A stretch of DNA of 24,908 bases, taken from positions 1 through 24,908 of the forward strand of contig JBGCEF010000080.1 in assembly GCA_045106175.1 (NCBI GenBank), given 5' to 3'. Within the stretch, counting starts at the first letter, position 1, and every line of letters begins with the position of its first letter. A model generated the notes under the pieces. It was not told where the DNA came from and made no database searches. It saw nothing but the letters and a program-made list of their open reading frames with translations. The stretch comes from TMED27 sp045106175. GTDB lineage: Bacteria; Pseudomonadota; Alphaproteobacteria; Micavibrionales; Micavibrionaceae. A program made the position numbers and the translations under genes. Below, in pieces: positions 1 through 8,520 of the stretch.

Positions 1-2160
1 ATGCCCAATACGCCCAAACTGATTGACCAAGTAAGAATATACAGCCCCGATATTGATATCGATGTGGTCGAAGGCGCGATTGAATTCGCCAAAAAAATGC
101 ATGAGGGCCAAACGCGATCCTCCGGCGAGCCATATTACACCCACCCCGTAGAAGTCGCTTCCATTCTTGCTGATATGAAAATGGATTTAGGCTCTATCTT
201 AACAGCCATTTTGCACGATACCCTCGAAGACACAGACGCCACATTCCAACAACTGGAAAAGCAATTCGGTAAAGAGGTTGCTGAACTGGTTGACGGTGTC
301 AGCAAGCTAACAAGAATTGAAAGTAAGACCACAGAGGGAAAGCAGGCTGAAAATTTTCGAAAACTTCTGCTAGCCATGTCCGAAGATATTCGTGTTTTAA
401 TGGTCAAACTTGCTGACCGCCTACATAATATGCGAACAATCGATGGCATCAAAAAAACCGAAAAACGCCGCCGCATTGCACTAGAAACCCTAGAAATTTA
501 TGCACCACTTGCTGAACGTGTAGGCGTTAACACCATAAAATCAGAGCTCGAAGATCTATCCTTTAACGTTCTAAACCCTGAAGCGCGTGACAGCATAACA
601 AACCGCCTGTCTTTCTTACGCAAAGAGGGCACAATCGTCGTCGATAATATTATCCAAGAGTTGGAAAAACTCCTCAAAGAATCAGGGATTGATGCGGAAA
701 TCACAGGTCGCGAAAAAACACGCTATTCCATTTGGAAGAAAATGCAGCGCAAAAACGTCGCCTTTGAACAGCTCTCCGATATTATGGCGTTTCGCATTGT
801 GGTCGATAATGCCGAACAATGTTACGGCGTTTTAGGTTTAATTCATGGGCGATACCATTCCGTTCCCGGACGGTTTAAAGATTATATATCCACCCCAAAA
901 CCAAACGGATATCAATCCATTCACACCACCGTCATGGGTCCCGCAAGACAACGCATCGAAGTGCAAATTAGAACGTCTGATATGCACCATCAGGCCGATA
1001 TGGGGGTTGCTGCGCATTGGGCCTATAAAGGCGGACAGATGCCATCCCTTAAAGATGTTAAAAAATATCGCTGGCTGCGTGAGCTGTTGGAAATCTTGGA
1101 ACAAGAACAGCGTCCGGAAGATTTCTGGGAAAACACAAAGCTAGAGCTTTTTCAGGATCAAGTTTTCGCCTTTACACCCAAAGGTGATTTAATTGAATTA
1201 CCATCCGATGCCACCCCCATCGATTTTGCCTACGCGATCCATTCAGATATCGGCGATAAATGTGTTGGCGCAAAAATTAATGGACGTATAGCGCCTTTAA
1301 ACACAAAACTCCAAAACGGAGACCAGGTCGATATTGTCACCTCAAAAACCCAACAACCCTCACCAACGTGGGAACGTTTTGTGGTCACTGGAAAAGCGCG
1401 CAGCCACATTCGCAAATTTATCCGCAATCAACAACGCGGTGAATATATCTCACTCGGTAAAGCTATGCTGCAAAAAATCTTCCGACAAGAAGGATATGAT
1501 TACACAGAAAAAGCTGTCACAGGCGTTTTAAAAGAATTCAAAGCCGAAGAAAATGACGATATTTACGCAAATATCGGATCTGGTCTTTTGGTAGCACGCG
1601 ATGTTTTCAAGGCTATTTTCCCTGCCCATAAAACTGAAATCGCTAAACGACCATCGGCGGATATGGACGCCGCAGTCATGGTGCGCCAGCCCGTCGACAA
1701 TGATGCCCCCATGCCAATTAAAGGGCTCATCCCTGGCATGGCCGTCCATATGGCGCGGTGTTGTCATCCGCTGCCTGGTGATCGTATTGTTGGTATCGTA
1801 ACAACAGGAAAAGGCGTCACAATTCACACAATCGATTGCGACACGCTGGAAACCTTTGCTGACACACCTGAGCGTTGGATCGATGTGTCATGGGGTGAGG
1901 GCGAAGATTCCCCCGAAAGCCATATTGGCCGGATCAATATGATCATTCAAAACGAAGCCGGAGCACTCGGCACGCTTTCCACCGTTATCGGTACAAATGG
2001 CGGCAATATTACAAATTTGAAAATTACATCAAGGTCTGAAGATTTTTGGGAACTTTTAATCGATATCTACGTCAATGACACTAAACATCTCAACAATATC
2101 ATCGCCGCTCTAAGGGCAACACCGTCGGTCGCTAACGTTGAACGCGCAAAAGGCCGTTAA
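1..2160 (+). CDS. rsh: Bifunctional (p)ppGpp synthetase/hydrolase (RelA/SpoT homologue)
   Basis: Makes and degrades the alarmone (p)ppGpp from GTP/GDP and ATP in the cytoplasm, driving the stringent response. The 719 residues match the usual long-RSH length and order. An N-terminal HD hydrolase domain carries HPVEVA and LHDTLED (H72, D73, E76, D77). The synthetase domain has RFKDY at 291-295 and NGYQSIHT just after. A TGS domain lies around 387-450 (QVFAFTPKGDLIELP). Conserved Cys-Cys-His follows at 587-589 (ARCCHPLPGD), and a C-terminal ACT domain begins around 640. The R-x-K-D motif at 291-294 is the version seen in bifunctional enzymes, whereas synthetase-only RelA has E-x-D-D. With an intact HD motif, both activities are expected. 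The ATG is the first base of the window, so upstream control elements are out of view. No terminator is visible after the stop. Confidence 0.96.
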   Translation: MPNTPKLIDQVRIYSPDIDIDVVEGAIEFAKKMHEGQTRSSGEPYYTHPVEVASILADMKMDLGSILTAILHDTLEDTDATFQQLEKQFGKEVAELVDGVSKLTRIESKTTEGKQAENFRKLLLAMSEDIRVLMVKLADRLHNMRTIDGIKKTEKRRRIALETLEIYAPLAERVGVNTIKSELEDLSFNVLNPEARDSITNRLSFLRKEGTIVVDNIIQELEKLLKESGIDAEITGREKTRYSIWKKMQRKNVAFEQLSDIMAFRIVVDNAEQCYGVLGLIHGRYHSVPGRFKDYISTPKPNGYQSIHTTVMGPARQRIEVQIRTSDMHHQADMGVAAHWAYKGGQMPSLKDVKKYRWLRELLEILEQEQRPEDFWENTKLELFQDQVFAFTPKGDLIELPSDATPIDFAYAIHSDIGDKCVGAKINGRIAPLNTKLQNGDQVDIVTSKTQQPSPTWERFVVTGKARSHIRKFIRNQQRGEYISLGKAMLQKIFRQEGYDYTEKAVTGVLKEFKAEENDDIYANIGSGLLVARDVFKAIFPAHKTEIAKRPSADMDAAVMVRQPVDNDAPMPIKGLIPGMAVHMARCCHPLPGDRIVGIVTTGKGVTIHTIDCDTLETFADTPERWIDVSWGEGEDSPESHIGRINMIIQNEAGALGTLSTVIGTNGGNITNLKITSRSEDFWELLIDIYVNDTKHLNNIIAALRATPSVANVERAKGR

Positions 2161-2187
2161 ATAATAAATATAAAATTTTTCATAATA

Positions 2188-2202
2188 TTAACCTTTTATT
2201 AA
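2188..2202. promoter_or_regulatory. Candidate CtrA box (TTAA-N7-TTAA)
   Basis: TTAA at 2188-2191 and TTAA at 2199-2202 are separated by exactly 7 bases, and the first half reads TTAACC. This is the spacing of the alphaproteobacterial CtrA full site. It lies about 70 bp upstream of the ATG at 2273, inside a very AT-rich gap (2161-2272). A weak promoter-like pair overlaps it (TTAACC, 18 bp, TAGATT). In DNA this AT-rich, such a motif can occur by chance, so the call is tentative. Confidence 0.4.
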
Positions 2203-2272
2203 GCATTACCCTAGATTATTTACGTAATAAAAATAAAAAAAATAAATTTTACGAAATACAGAGGGTTTTACT

Positions 2273-3652
2273 ATGACTTTGCTTTGCCAATTATTCGGCT
2301 GCGCCGAAACGACCGCATCTTCAATGGAGTATCTAATGTCTCCTGATGCACTAAGTTCAGAAGATATCAATGAACGCTATCTCGCATCAATTCTTAGCAC
2401 TATGCAGGGTGAGACGGCTCAAGCACTTAAATTATATGCATCAGAACACGAAATTCGCATAACAACATCGCCTGATTTACCTTTCAGAATTGGCGAATAT
2501 AATCCAACAACACGAACGGTAACATTGGAAATCCCGGTTGGACTCGAAGAAAATTTCGATGAGTTGGTTATCGCTGGACGTCGTGTCATGTATGAAGAAT
2601 TAGATCATGCAATGCGCATGGATAGCCGCATAGAAGCGTTTTTAACCGATAACGGTATGTCAGGCGAAGATTTAATTGACGGTCAACTGACAAGCCTCGA
2701 AGCCATGGCGCGTGTTGCAGCCTATAGAGGCATGTCCGAAGATGCACAAATCGGAAGCGCACCATCATTGCAACAACAATTCGGCGTACCTGAAACCGGC
2801 GAAGCTATTTATTATTCGGTCTTTAACCCCGGGCTTGCCGATACATTTTTTTCAGGCATTGAATCCCTTCCTGAAGGGGAGCAGCCTCATGAAAACATGG
2901 GATTAATGGAAGATATATTTTCTGGTTTTTATGGAACAGCAACATCTGAATGGTACACATTAGAATACGCCTCACAGCTTTTAAGCGAAGATTTTCTTGC
3001 TGATTATGATCAAAGGAAACCGCTCGCAGATGTCCTCAATGACTTCATAAGTGGACGTAATTATGAACAGGGTGATTTGGACGCAATGACAACACTTATT
3101 GGCCAAGACAACCCACTAGGGACAATACTTGCAGATGAATTAGAGGATGGCAGTCTAACGGGCGAAGCCGAAAATTTAACGGTTCGAGATTTGCTAAGAC
3201 ATATGCAAAGACATGTCGGAACAGATGGCCCGCACAACCCGCTAGAGCGAACAAGATCGGCTGGTGATATCTTTAGGGAGGGCTCACCTGAACAATTAAT
3301 CGAATTATTAGAAACACAAGCTATCAATATGGAACGCCTGGGAGGGTTCTTCAGGCGCTGCTCACAAGCCGATTATATCCCTGAAAGCGCAAGAGAGGTT
3401 CTTGGTGGATTAAGCAGCAATATTGCAAATGATATCCTTCCCTTTACACAACAAACTGTAAGCGGAACAGTTGCTATGATAAGAAGTACAGACGAATTAA
3501 CATTATCTGATCGTTTAGCCGTCAAACAAATTCATAATGCCATTCATGAGATTTTATACCCGCTAAGCGAAACCCGTGTCGATGTCCATGAAGACTTCGT
3601 AAGAGGGCAAGAGCGCCAATGCACATATATAAATAGCTGGGGATCGCCATAA
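2273..3652 (+). CDS. Hypothetical protein, 459 aa, possible degenerate metallopeptidase-like region
   Basis: I do not recognise this protein. It starts at an ATG with a good ribosome binding site (AGAGGG, 7 nt upstream). It is acidic, probably mostly helical, and has no convincing signal peptide or membrane segment. The most suggestive stretch is MYEELDHAMRM at 106-116, followed by SLEAMARVAAYRG at 141-153. The layout recalls the HExxH...E arrangement of gluzincin-like peptidases, but the first His is replaced (E108-E109-L-D-H112), so a working zinc site is doubtful. The rest, with segments such as PLADVLNDFISGR and TVRDLLRHMQRHVG, gives no family I can name. It stands alone behind a CtrA-like box and ends 2 nt from the oppositely oriented apt gene. 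That it is a real gene is likely from length and binding site; the function is unknown. Confidence 0.8.
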   Translation: MTLLCQLFGCAETTASSMEYLMSPDALSSEDINERYLASILSTMQGETAQALKLYASEHEIRITTSPDLPFRIGEYNPTTRTVTLEIPVGLEENFDELVIAGRRVMYEELDHAMRMDSRIEAFLTDNGMSGEDLIDGQLTSLEAMARVAAYRGMSEDAQIGSAPSLQQQFGVPETGEAIYYSVFNPGLADTFFSGIESLPEGEQPHENMGLMEDIFSGFYGTATSEWYTLEYASQLLSEDFLADYDQRKPLADVLNDFISGRNYEQGDLDAMTTLIGQDNPLGTILADELEDGSLTGEAENLTVRDLLRHMQRHVGTDGPHNPLERTRSAGDIFREGSPEQLIELLETQAINMERLGGFFRRCSQADYIPESAREVLGGLSSNIANDILPFTQQTVSGTVAMIRSTDELTLSDRLAVKQIHNAIHEILYPLSETRVDVHEDFVRGQERQCTYINSWGSP

Positions 3653-3654
3653 AA

Positions 3655-4170
3655 CTATGCGGGCAGTTCCAATAGTGCCTCTAACGGCGCGGTTAATTTA
3701 TCACGTCCATTAAGACCACTTAATTCAATTAAAACTGCGTTCGCAACAACGATCACTTGTGCCTCCGCCAACAAACTTTCTGCTGCTGCCATTGTTCCGC
3801 CGGTTGCTAATAAATCATCAACCAACAAAACTTTTGTTCCTGCCGCAATCAAATCAGGCTGAATTTCAATCGCATCGCTGCCATATTCCAAATCATAATT
3901 ATAGGTTAAAACCTCACCAGGAAGCTTGCCTGCTTTGCGCACCATTCCAAACCCACAACCCAATGCCATCGCCAAAGGACCAGCAATTAAAAACCCACGG
4001 CTTTCTATGCCCATCACCATGTCTGGTTGAAAACTTTCGACGCGCGAACGAAGCTGTGCAATCGCCTCCCGCCAAGCCGCCGGATGCCCAAGTAAAGTCG
4101 CAATATCGTAAAAATTGATACCGTCCTTTGGAAAATCTGGAACAACGCGAATGTAATCTTCAATATTCAT
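3655..4170 (-). CDS. apt: Adenine phosphoribosyltransferase
   Basis: Salvages adenine: adenine + PRPP gives AMP + pyrophosphate, in the cytoplasm. With the ATG at 4170 the protein has 171 residues, the normal Apt size. The PRPP-binding signature VLLVDDLLATGGT lies at about 114-126. The N-terminal IPDFP-type segment is present as VVPDFPKDGINFYDIATLL, and GIESRGFLIAGPLA and VRKAGKLPGE are typical Apt loops. The longer frame from 4179 begins with TTG and adds only three residues, so I prefer the ATG. The gene is alone on this strand, divergent from the DUF2062 gene and tail-to-tail with the hypothetical gene at 2273-3652, with only 2 bp between the stops and no room for a terminator. Confidence 0.95.
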   Translation of the reverse strand: MNIEDYIRVVPDFPKDGINFYDIATLLGHPAAWREAIAQLRSRVESFQPDMVMGIESRGFLIAGPLAMALGCGFGMVRKAGKLPGEVLTYNYDLEYGSDAIEIQPDLIAAGTKVLLVDDLLATGGTMAAAESLLAEAQVIVVANAVLIELSGLNGRDKLTAPLEALLELPA

Positions 4171-4282
4171 AAGCACCAAATGACTAAAATAAAAACAGGC
4201 GTGTGAAAAACGTCTTTGAATTAATTTTACAATGCATGATTTTCACCTCTTATCATAGGGCTTTTTCCTGCTATAAAAAACA

Positions 4283-4837
4283 ATGTTTAAGCGTAAAAAT
4301 CGGCGATCATTGATTGAACAAGTAAAACAAGTTTTTTGGCCATCCATGGGCTGGCGACGTTTTGGCCTCTATTTAAAGCACCGCACACTGCGCTTATCCG
4401 ATAGCCCGCGTAATATTGCTTTGGGGCTTGCAATCGGCGCCGGCGTCTCATTTTCACCCATTATGTTTACCCATTTTGTACAGGCTGGTATTTTGGCATT
4501 CATCTTTCGTGCTAATCTTCCTGCCGCAATTATCGGAACAGCAATCGGCAATCCATGGACATTCCCATTAATTTGGTGGGCATCCCTTGGGCTTGGCTCT
4601 GGCATTTTCGCAATGATGGGTTTTCCAGTAGAAGCCATGCCACCCGATAACATGACATGGTCAATGATGTGGGACATGATATTGAATAACCCAAAACGAT
4701 TATTTTTTCCATGGATGTTGGGCGGATACATTCTATGTGTGATTATAACGCTTGGCTTATACTATATCTATTATCCGCTAATCAAAGGTGCGCAAAGTGC
4801 GCGGCGACATAAATTTGCAAAGGAACATAAACAATGA
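4283..4837 (+). CDS. DUF2062 domain-containing membrane protein
   Basis: A 184-residue inner-membrane protein of the DUF2062 family, molecular function unknown. The basic N-terminus (MFKRKNRRS) is followed by the family core: SPRNIALGLAIGAGVSFSP, then a hydrophobic span around 62-90 containing RANLPAAIIGTAIGNPWTFP, a third span near 95-112, and a last one near 143-166 (MLGGYILCVIITLGLYYIYY). The tail is basic. The G-N-P-W-T-x-P motif is characteristic of this domain. Its stop overlaps the acpS start by 4 nt (ATGA), so translation is probably coupled, and the gene heads the acpS-lepB-rnc-era run as in other alphaproteobacteria. I see no clear ribosome binding site before the ATG. Family assignment is firm; the biological role is not known. 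Confidence 0.9.
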   Translation: MFKRKNRRSLIEQVKQVFWPSMGWRRFGLYLKHRTLRLSDSPRNIALGLAIGAGVSFSPIMFTHFVQAGILAFIFRANLPAAIIGTAIGNPWTFPLIWWASLGLGSGIFAMMGFPVEAMPPDNMTWSMMWDMILNNPKRLFFPWMLGGYILCVIITLGLYYIYYPLIKGAQSARRHKFAKEHKQ

Positions 4838-5268
4838 TCATCGGAAACGGCTCTGATCTTTTAGATATCCGCAGATTTGAAAAAGTTATGATGCGCTTTG
4901 AACAACGTTTTTTAGCACGCAGCTTCACAAAAATAGAACGCGCAAAAGCTGAGAAAAGACGTCCCGGCGGAACGCATATTGCAACATTGGCAAAACGCTT
5001 CGCCGCAAAAGAAGCCTGTTCAAAAGCATTAGGAACAGGATTTAACCAAGGCGTTTTTATGAAAGATATGGGCGTTGTAAATTTACCATCTGGTGCGCCG
5101 ACCATGCATCTAACGGGCGGAGCAAAAGAAAGATTAGAAAAATTAACGCCCGCAGGACATAAACCGATGATCCATCTAACCCTTACGGATGAACCGCCCT
5201 TGGTTCATGCACAAATCATCATCGAAGCCATCCCCATCACTGAGATTGACCAAGCCACAAACAGCTAG
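4834..5268 (+). CDS. acpS: Holo-[acyl-carrier-protein] synthase
   Basis: Transfers 4'-phosphopantetheine from CoA to the serine of acyl carrier protein, activating it for fatty acid synthesis. The 144-residue protein has both AcpS signatures: GSDLLDIRRFE at 6-16, with the metal-binding Asp at 8, and KRFAAKEACSKALGTG at 54-69, with the metal-binding Glu at 60 and the conserved Lys at 64. The start overlaps the DUF2062 stop (ATGA) and lepB begins 41 nt after the stop, consistent with one operon. Slightly longer than the typical 120-135 residues, owing to a short C-terminal tail. Confidence 0.95.
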   Translation: MIIGNGSDLLDIRRFEKVMMRFEQRFLARSFTKIERAKAEKRRPGGTHIATLAKRFAAKEACSKALGTGFNQGVFMKDMGVVNLPSGAPTMHLTGGAKERLEKLTPAGHKPMIHLTLTDEPPLVHAQIIIEAIPITEIDQATNS

Positions 5269-5309
5269 CTTTACAGGGCACAATCTTATAAAACGATACA
5301 AATACAAAA

Positions 5310-6173
5310 ATGAATGATAAACCTGTGAAACCAGAGACAAAGCAAATGAGTGCCAACCAGCAAGCGCCTGATAAAACATCTGATGCAAAAACACATAATG
5401 AAAAAGCAAAAGAGGCACCGCTGACAGCAAAAGAAGAAGCCAAAGAATTCTTTAAAACAGCTGTTATTGCTGTCATTCTTGCTGTCATTATTCGTTCGCT
5501 TTTATTTGAACCTTTCAATATTCCCTCCGGATCAATGAAACCAACCTTACAAGTTGGCGATTACCTATTCGTACAAAAACCAGCCTATGGTTATTCCCGC
5601 TACTCCTTTCCGTTTGGTATTGCACCAATCGAAGGGCGCATCATGGAAAAAGACCCAAAGCGTGGTGACGTGGTTGTATTCAAACTCCCCTCAAACCCAA
5701 GAATTGATTACATCAAACGTATCATTGGCCTTCCCGGCGATACGGTGCAGGTCAAAAGAGGTAAACTGTTTTTAAATGGTGAAGAAGTTCCACGCGAAGC
5801 CGTTGGCATTAAAAAATTACAAGACGAATATCTAGGCGAAGTAACCGTTTACGAATACATACAGACACTGCCTGATGGCACAATGTTCTCAATTTATGAA
5901 GACAGCGATAGCGAGCCCCTTGATAACACACAACTATTTACTGTTCCCGATGGGCATTATTTCATGATGGGCGATAATCGCGATAATTCTCAAGATAGCC
6001 GCGTAACAAATTCCGTCGGTTTTGTACCATATGAAAACTTTGTTGGTCGGGCCGATTTCATCTTTTTCTCAACGAATGGTCATGCACGTATTTTCGAAAT
6101 TTGGAAATGGCCATGGACAATTCGCTATGATCGTATTTTCGGCGATATAGATCCCACGCGTCCTAAATCATAA
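5310..6173 (+). CDS. lepB: Signal peptidase I
   Basis: Inner-membrane serine/lysine endopeptidase that removes signal peptides from exported proteins on the periplasmic face. The 287 residues contain a hydrophilic Lys/Glu-rich N-terminal tail (about 1-48) and one membrane anchor (FFKTAVIAVILAVIIRSLLF, about 47-66). The catalytic serine is S75 in NIPSGSMKPTL. The catalytic lysine is K136 in DYIKRIIGLPGD. The C-terminal box GDNRDNSQDSR is at 221-231. An internal ATG at 5346 is a possible alternative start that would shorten only the tail. Neither start has a strong ribosome binding site. It sits between acpS and rnc, the usual alphaproteobacterial order. Confidence 0.96.
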   Translation: MNDKPVKPETKQMSANQQAPDKTSDAKTHNEKAKEAPLTAKEEAKEFFKTAVIAVILAVIIRSLLFEPFNIPSGSMKPTLQVGDYLFVQKPAYGYSRYSFPFGIAPIEGRIMEKDPKRGDVVVFKLPSNPRIDYIKRIIGLPGDTVQVKRGKLFLNGEEVPREAVGIKKLQDEYLGEVTVYEYIQTLPDGTMFSIYEDSDSEPLDNTQLFTVPDGHYFMMGDNRDNSQDSRVTNSVGFVPYENFVGRADFIFFSTNGHARIFEIWKWPWTIRYDRIFGDIDPTRPKS

Positions 6174-6186
6174 AATCGATAACAGC

Positions 6187-6861
6187 ATGTCAAAGCTCAC
6201 TGCCTTACAAGAACAGATCAACTACACATTCCAGAATTTAAATCTGTTGGAAATTGCTTTCACACATTCAAGCACTGGCGCGAAGCATAATTACGAGCGA
6301 TTAGAATTCCTTGGTGATCGTGTTCTTGGCCTGACGGTATCAGAAACACTATACAAAAAATTCCCCAATGAACCCGAAGGCCATCTCGCAAAACGCTTAT
6401 CCGCACTGGTTCAAGGAAGCTTCTTAGCGCAAATTGCCCGCGAAATGGAACTCGGCCAATATATCGTGTTTTCAGATTCAGAAAGCGCATCAGGCGGCGC
6501 AGATAACGACAATATTTTGGCAGATGTGTTTGAATCGATGATCGGCGCATTATACCTCGATAGTAATTATGAAACATGCCGTGATTTGATTTGTAAATTA
6601 TGGGGTGATCGTTTCGATACAATGAAAAAACCGCCACAACATCCAAAAACACGATTACAAGAATGGGCACAAAGCAAAAATCTGCATCTTCCACGCTACG
6701 AAATTGCTGCACAATCCGGGCCGGATCACGCGCCCGTTTTTGATATATCCCTTAAAATCGAAGGATATGAAAGCGTAACCGTTCAGGGACCATCCAGACA
6801 AGAAGCTGAAAAAAGAGCGGCCCAAACCTTCATCGAAAAACATGAGAAAGATGTGATGTAA
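6187..6861 (+). CDS. rnc: Ribonuclease III
   Basis: Double-strand-specific endoribonuclease that processes rRNA precursors and some mRNAs. The 224 residues show the RNase III signature ERLEFLGDRVLGL at 37-49 with metal/catalytic residues E40 and D44. The second acidic pair is D113 and E116 in ADVFESMIGALYLD. A C-terminal double-stranded RNA-binding domain covers about 154-220 (HPKTRLQEWAQSKNL onward, ending GPSRQEAEKRAAQTF). It starts 13 nt after lepB, and its stop shares one base with the era start (TAATG), which suggests coupled translation. Confidence 0.96.
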   Translation: MSKLTALQEQINYTFQNLNLLEIAFTHSSTGAKHNYERLEFLGDRVLGLTVSETLYKKFPNEPEGHLAKRLSALVQGSFLAQIAREMELGQYIVFSDSESASGGADNDNILADVFESMIGALYLDSNYETCRDLICKLWGDRFDTMKKPPQHPKTRLQEWAQSKNLHLPRYEIAAQSGPDHAPVFDISLKIEGYESVTVQGPSRQEAEKRAAQTFIEKHEKDVM

Positions 6862-7757
6862 TGCCAGATAATGAAAATACATCTTGCGGGTTTGTATCTG
6901 TCATCGGAATGCCGAATGCTGGTAAATCGACGTTAATAAACCAGCTTGTCGGACAAAAAATATCAATCGTCTCACCCAAAAAACAAACAACACGCTGCCG
7001 CGTTCTTGGTATTATGATCCATGAACAAAAAGACCAAATGATTTTCATCGATACGCCCGGTGTTTTCGATGCAAAAAAGACAATGGAACATGCCATGGTA
7101 GACGCAGCATTTAGCGCGCTAGATGAAGGCGATTGTATCCTCCACCTCGTCAGCGCAAACGAACCAAACGTTATCGAAAAAGCCGCCATCATTGAAAGAC
7201 GTCTGCCCGAAAATAAACCTGTTTTTTTAGCAATTAATAAAGTGGATGTGATTGAAAAAGAAAAACTCTTAAGTCTTACAAAAACACTCAATGATAATTT
7301 CCCCTACAAAGCAACTTTCATGATCTCTGCTTTAAAAAATAAAGGCATTGATCCAATGCTTAAACATTTAGCTGAAGAAATGCCAAAAGGCATCTGGCAT
7401 TACGAAGAAGATGAAGTCACAACCATGCCAATGCGTATGCTGGCCGCGGAAATAACACGTGAGAAAATATTTAACCAACTCTATCGCGAGCTTCCTTATG
7501 CTGCGCTGGTTGAAACTGAAGATTGGGAGCAATTTGATAACGGCGATATCAAAATAACCCAAGCAGTCTTCATTCAGCGCGATAGTCAAAAAGCAATCGT
7601 TTTAGGCAAAGGCGGAAGTCGCATTAAAAAAATAGGGCAGGCTGCACGTATAGAATTAGAAGAGATGATGGGCTGTAAAGTCCATCTAAAATTGTTTGTA
7701 AAGGTCAAAGAAAACTGGCCTGATAATCCTGAAAATTTTTCTTTAATGGGGCTCTAA
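6861..7757 (+). CDS. era: GTPase Era
   Basis: Small GTPase with a C-terminal KH domain that binds 16S rRNA and helps mature the 30S subunit. The 298 residues show G1 GMPNAGKST at 16-24, the G2 threonines at 43-44, G3 DTPG at 64-67 and G4 NKVD at 126-129. The KH domain contains VLGKGGSRIKKIGQAAR. The length is normal. The start overlaps the rnc stop by one base. In many alphaproteobacteria recO follows era; here gcrA follows instead. No clear intrinsic terminator follows, although the palindrome at 7799-7821 could pause polymerase. Confidence 0.97.
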   Translation: MPDNENTSCGFVSVIGMPNAGKSTLINQLVGQKISIVSPKKQTTRCRVLGIMIHEQKDQMIFIDTPGVFDAKKTMEHAMVDAAFSALDEGDCILHLVSANEPNVIEKAAIIERRLPENKPVFLAINKVDVIEKEKLLSLTKTLNDNFPYKATFMISALKNKGIDPMLKHLAEEMPKGIWHYEEDEVTTMPMRMLAAEITREKIFNQLYRELPYAALVETEDWEQFDNGDIKITQAVFIQRDSQKAIVLGKGGSRIKKIGQAARIELEEMMGCKVHLKLFVKVKENWPDNPENFSLMGL

Positions 7758-7798
7758 CGAAAATGCCTAACGAGAAAAATTTTTTTAATGTGAATAAC

Positions 7799-7821
7799 GA
7801 ATCGTTTTTAAAAAACGATTC
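7799..7821. promoter_or_regulatory. Palindrome carrying two GANTC (CcrM) sites upstream of gcrA
   Basis: GAATCG, five T, six A, CGATTC form a near-perfect inverted repeat. Both arms contain a GANTC methylation site: GAATC at 7799-7803 and GATTC at 7817-7821. The right arm directly abuts the -35-like element of the likely gcrA promoter. GcrA is known to act with sigma-70 RNA polymerase at promoters carrying CcrM-methylated GANTC, so this is a candidate autoregulatory site. It could instead act as a weak terminator for era, although the following T tract is broken. Confidence 0.5.
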
Positions 7822-7851
7822 TTGGCTTTTGTTATCACTTCCTGCTATGGT
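7822..7851 (+). promoter_or_regulatory. Candidate sigma-70 promoter of gcrA
   Basis: TTGGCT at 7822-7827 and TATGGT at 7846-7851 are separated by 18 bp, each matching 4 of 6 consensus bases. The predicted transcript starts near 7858, giving a leader of about 80 nt. The -35 element lies immediately beside the GATTC site of the palindrome. Prediction only. Confidence 0.4.
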
Positions 7852-7939
7852 CTCATTATTAATCAAATAGATGATTTTTTATTAAGTTTCAAAGACTTGT
7901 TGGATTTTATCCAATAAGAAAGCGTGGAGAGAAAAAACT

Positions 7940-8452
7940 ATGAGTTGGACTGATGATCGTGTAGCCACATTAAAAAAACTTTGGGGTGAAGGAAAAACCG
8001 CCGCAGAAATTGCAAAAGAGCTTGGGGGCGTTACTAGGAATGCAGTGATCGGAAAAGCCCACCGTTTAAAACTTTCAAATCGCGTATCGCCGATACAGCA
8101 AAGTAAAAAAGTTGCCGCGCCAAAGCCGCAAAATCAAAATAAAAAACCCGCCGAGCCGGGCCAACCACGTAAAAAAATCAAAGAATATGTCGATGATGGA
8201 CGCGAACGCATTCCTCTTTCTGATTTAAAACCGGGTCAATGTCGTTGGCCAATGGGTGATCCGCGCGATAAGGATTTTGGTTTCTGTGGCTGTAAAGCCT
8301 TGCCAAACTTGCCTTACTGCTTGGAACACGCACAAGTTGCCTACCAACCTGCAACGCGCAACCGCATTCTAAAAGAACAAGGAACAGTGATAGAAACAGT
8401 TTCAAAAGAAGAGTTAGAAGCTGCAAAAGCCGCTGTTGCAGTCAGTAAGTAA
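7940..8452 (+). CDS. gcrA: GcrA family cell-cycle regulator
   Basis: Transcription cofactor of the alphaproteobacterial cell cycle that works with sigma-70 holoenzyme at methylated GANTC promoters. The 170 residues begin with the diagnostic GcrA N-terminal helix-turn-helix: MSWTDDRVATLKKLW, then AAEIAKELGGVTRNAVIGKA and HRLKL. A Lys/Pro/Gln-rich linker follows (about 50-85), then a C-terminal segment with QCRWPMGDPRD and a Cys cluster FCGCKALPNLPYC. The start has a good ribosome binding site (GGAGAG). The gene is transcribed alone and ends in a strong terminator, so it is probably monocistronic. Position directly after era is not one I recall as standard. Confidence 0.93.
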   Translation: MSWTDDRVATLKKLWGEGKTAAEIAKELGGVTRNAVIGKAHRLKLSNRVSPIQQSKKVAAPKPQNQNKKPAEPGQPRKKIKEYVDDGRERIPLSDLKPGQCRWPMGDPRDKDFGFCGCKALPNLPYCLEHAQVAYQPATRNRILKEQGTVIETVSKEELEAAKAAVAVSK

Positions 8453-8476
8453 AACTGTAAAAAGACATTTTAAAAG

Positions 8477-8505
8477 GCCGAGTATTCATATTGCTCGGCT
8501 TTTTT
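8477..8505. terminator. Bidirectional intrinsic terminator between gcrA and the cold-shock gene
   Basis: GCCGAG (8477-8482), an 11-nt loop and CTCGGC (8494-8499) form a stem followed by six T on the plus strand. On the minus strand the same stem is followed by CTTTT, so it can serve both convergent genes. Confidence 0.85.
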
Positions 8506-8520
8506 AATGAAAATTTTTGA

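Noticed and set aside
2273..2320. Possible lipoprotein signal in the 459-aa protein (LFGC near residue 7-10).
   Set aside because: There is no positively charged start and the hydrophobic stretch is too short for a signal peptide.
4202..4246. GTGAAAA ... TTTTCAC inverted repeat between apt and the DUF2062 gene.
   Set aside because: Short arms separated by about 30 bases in AT-rich DNA, with no promoter pattern around them; expected by chance.
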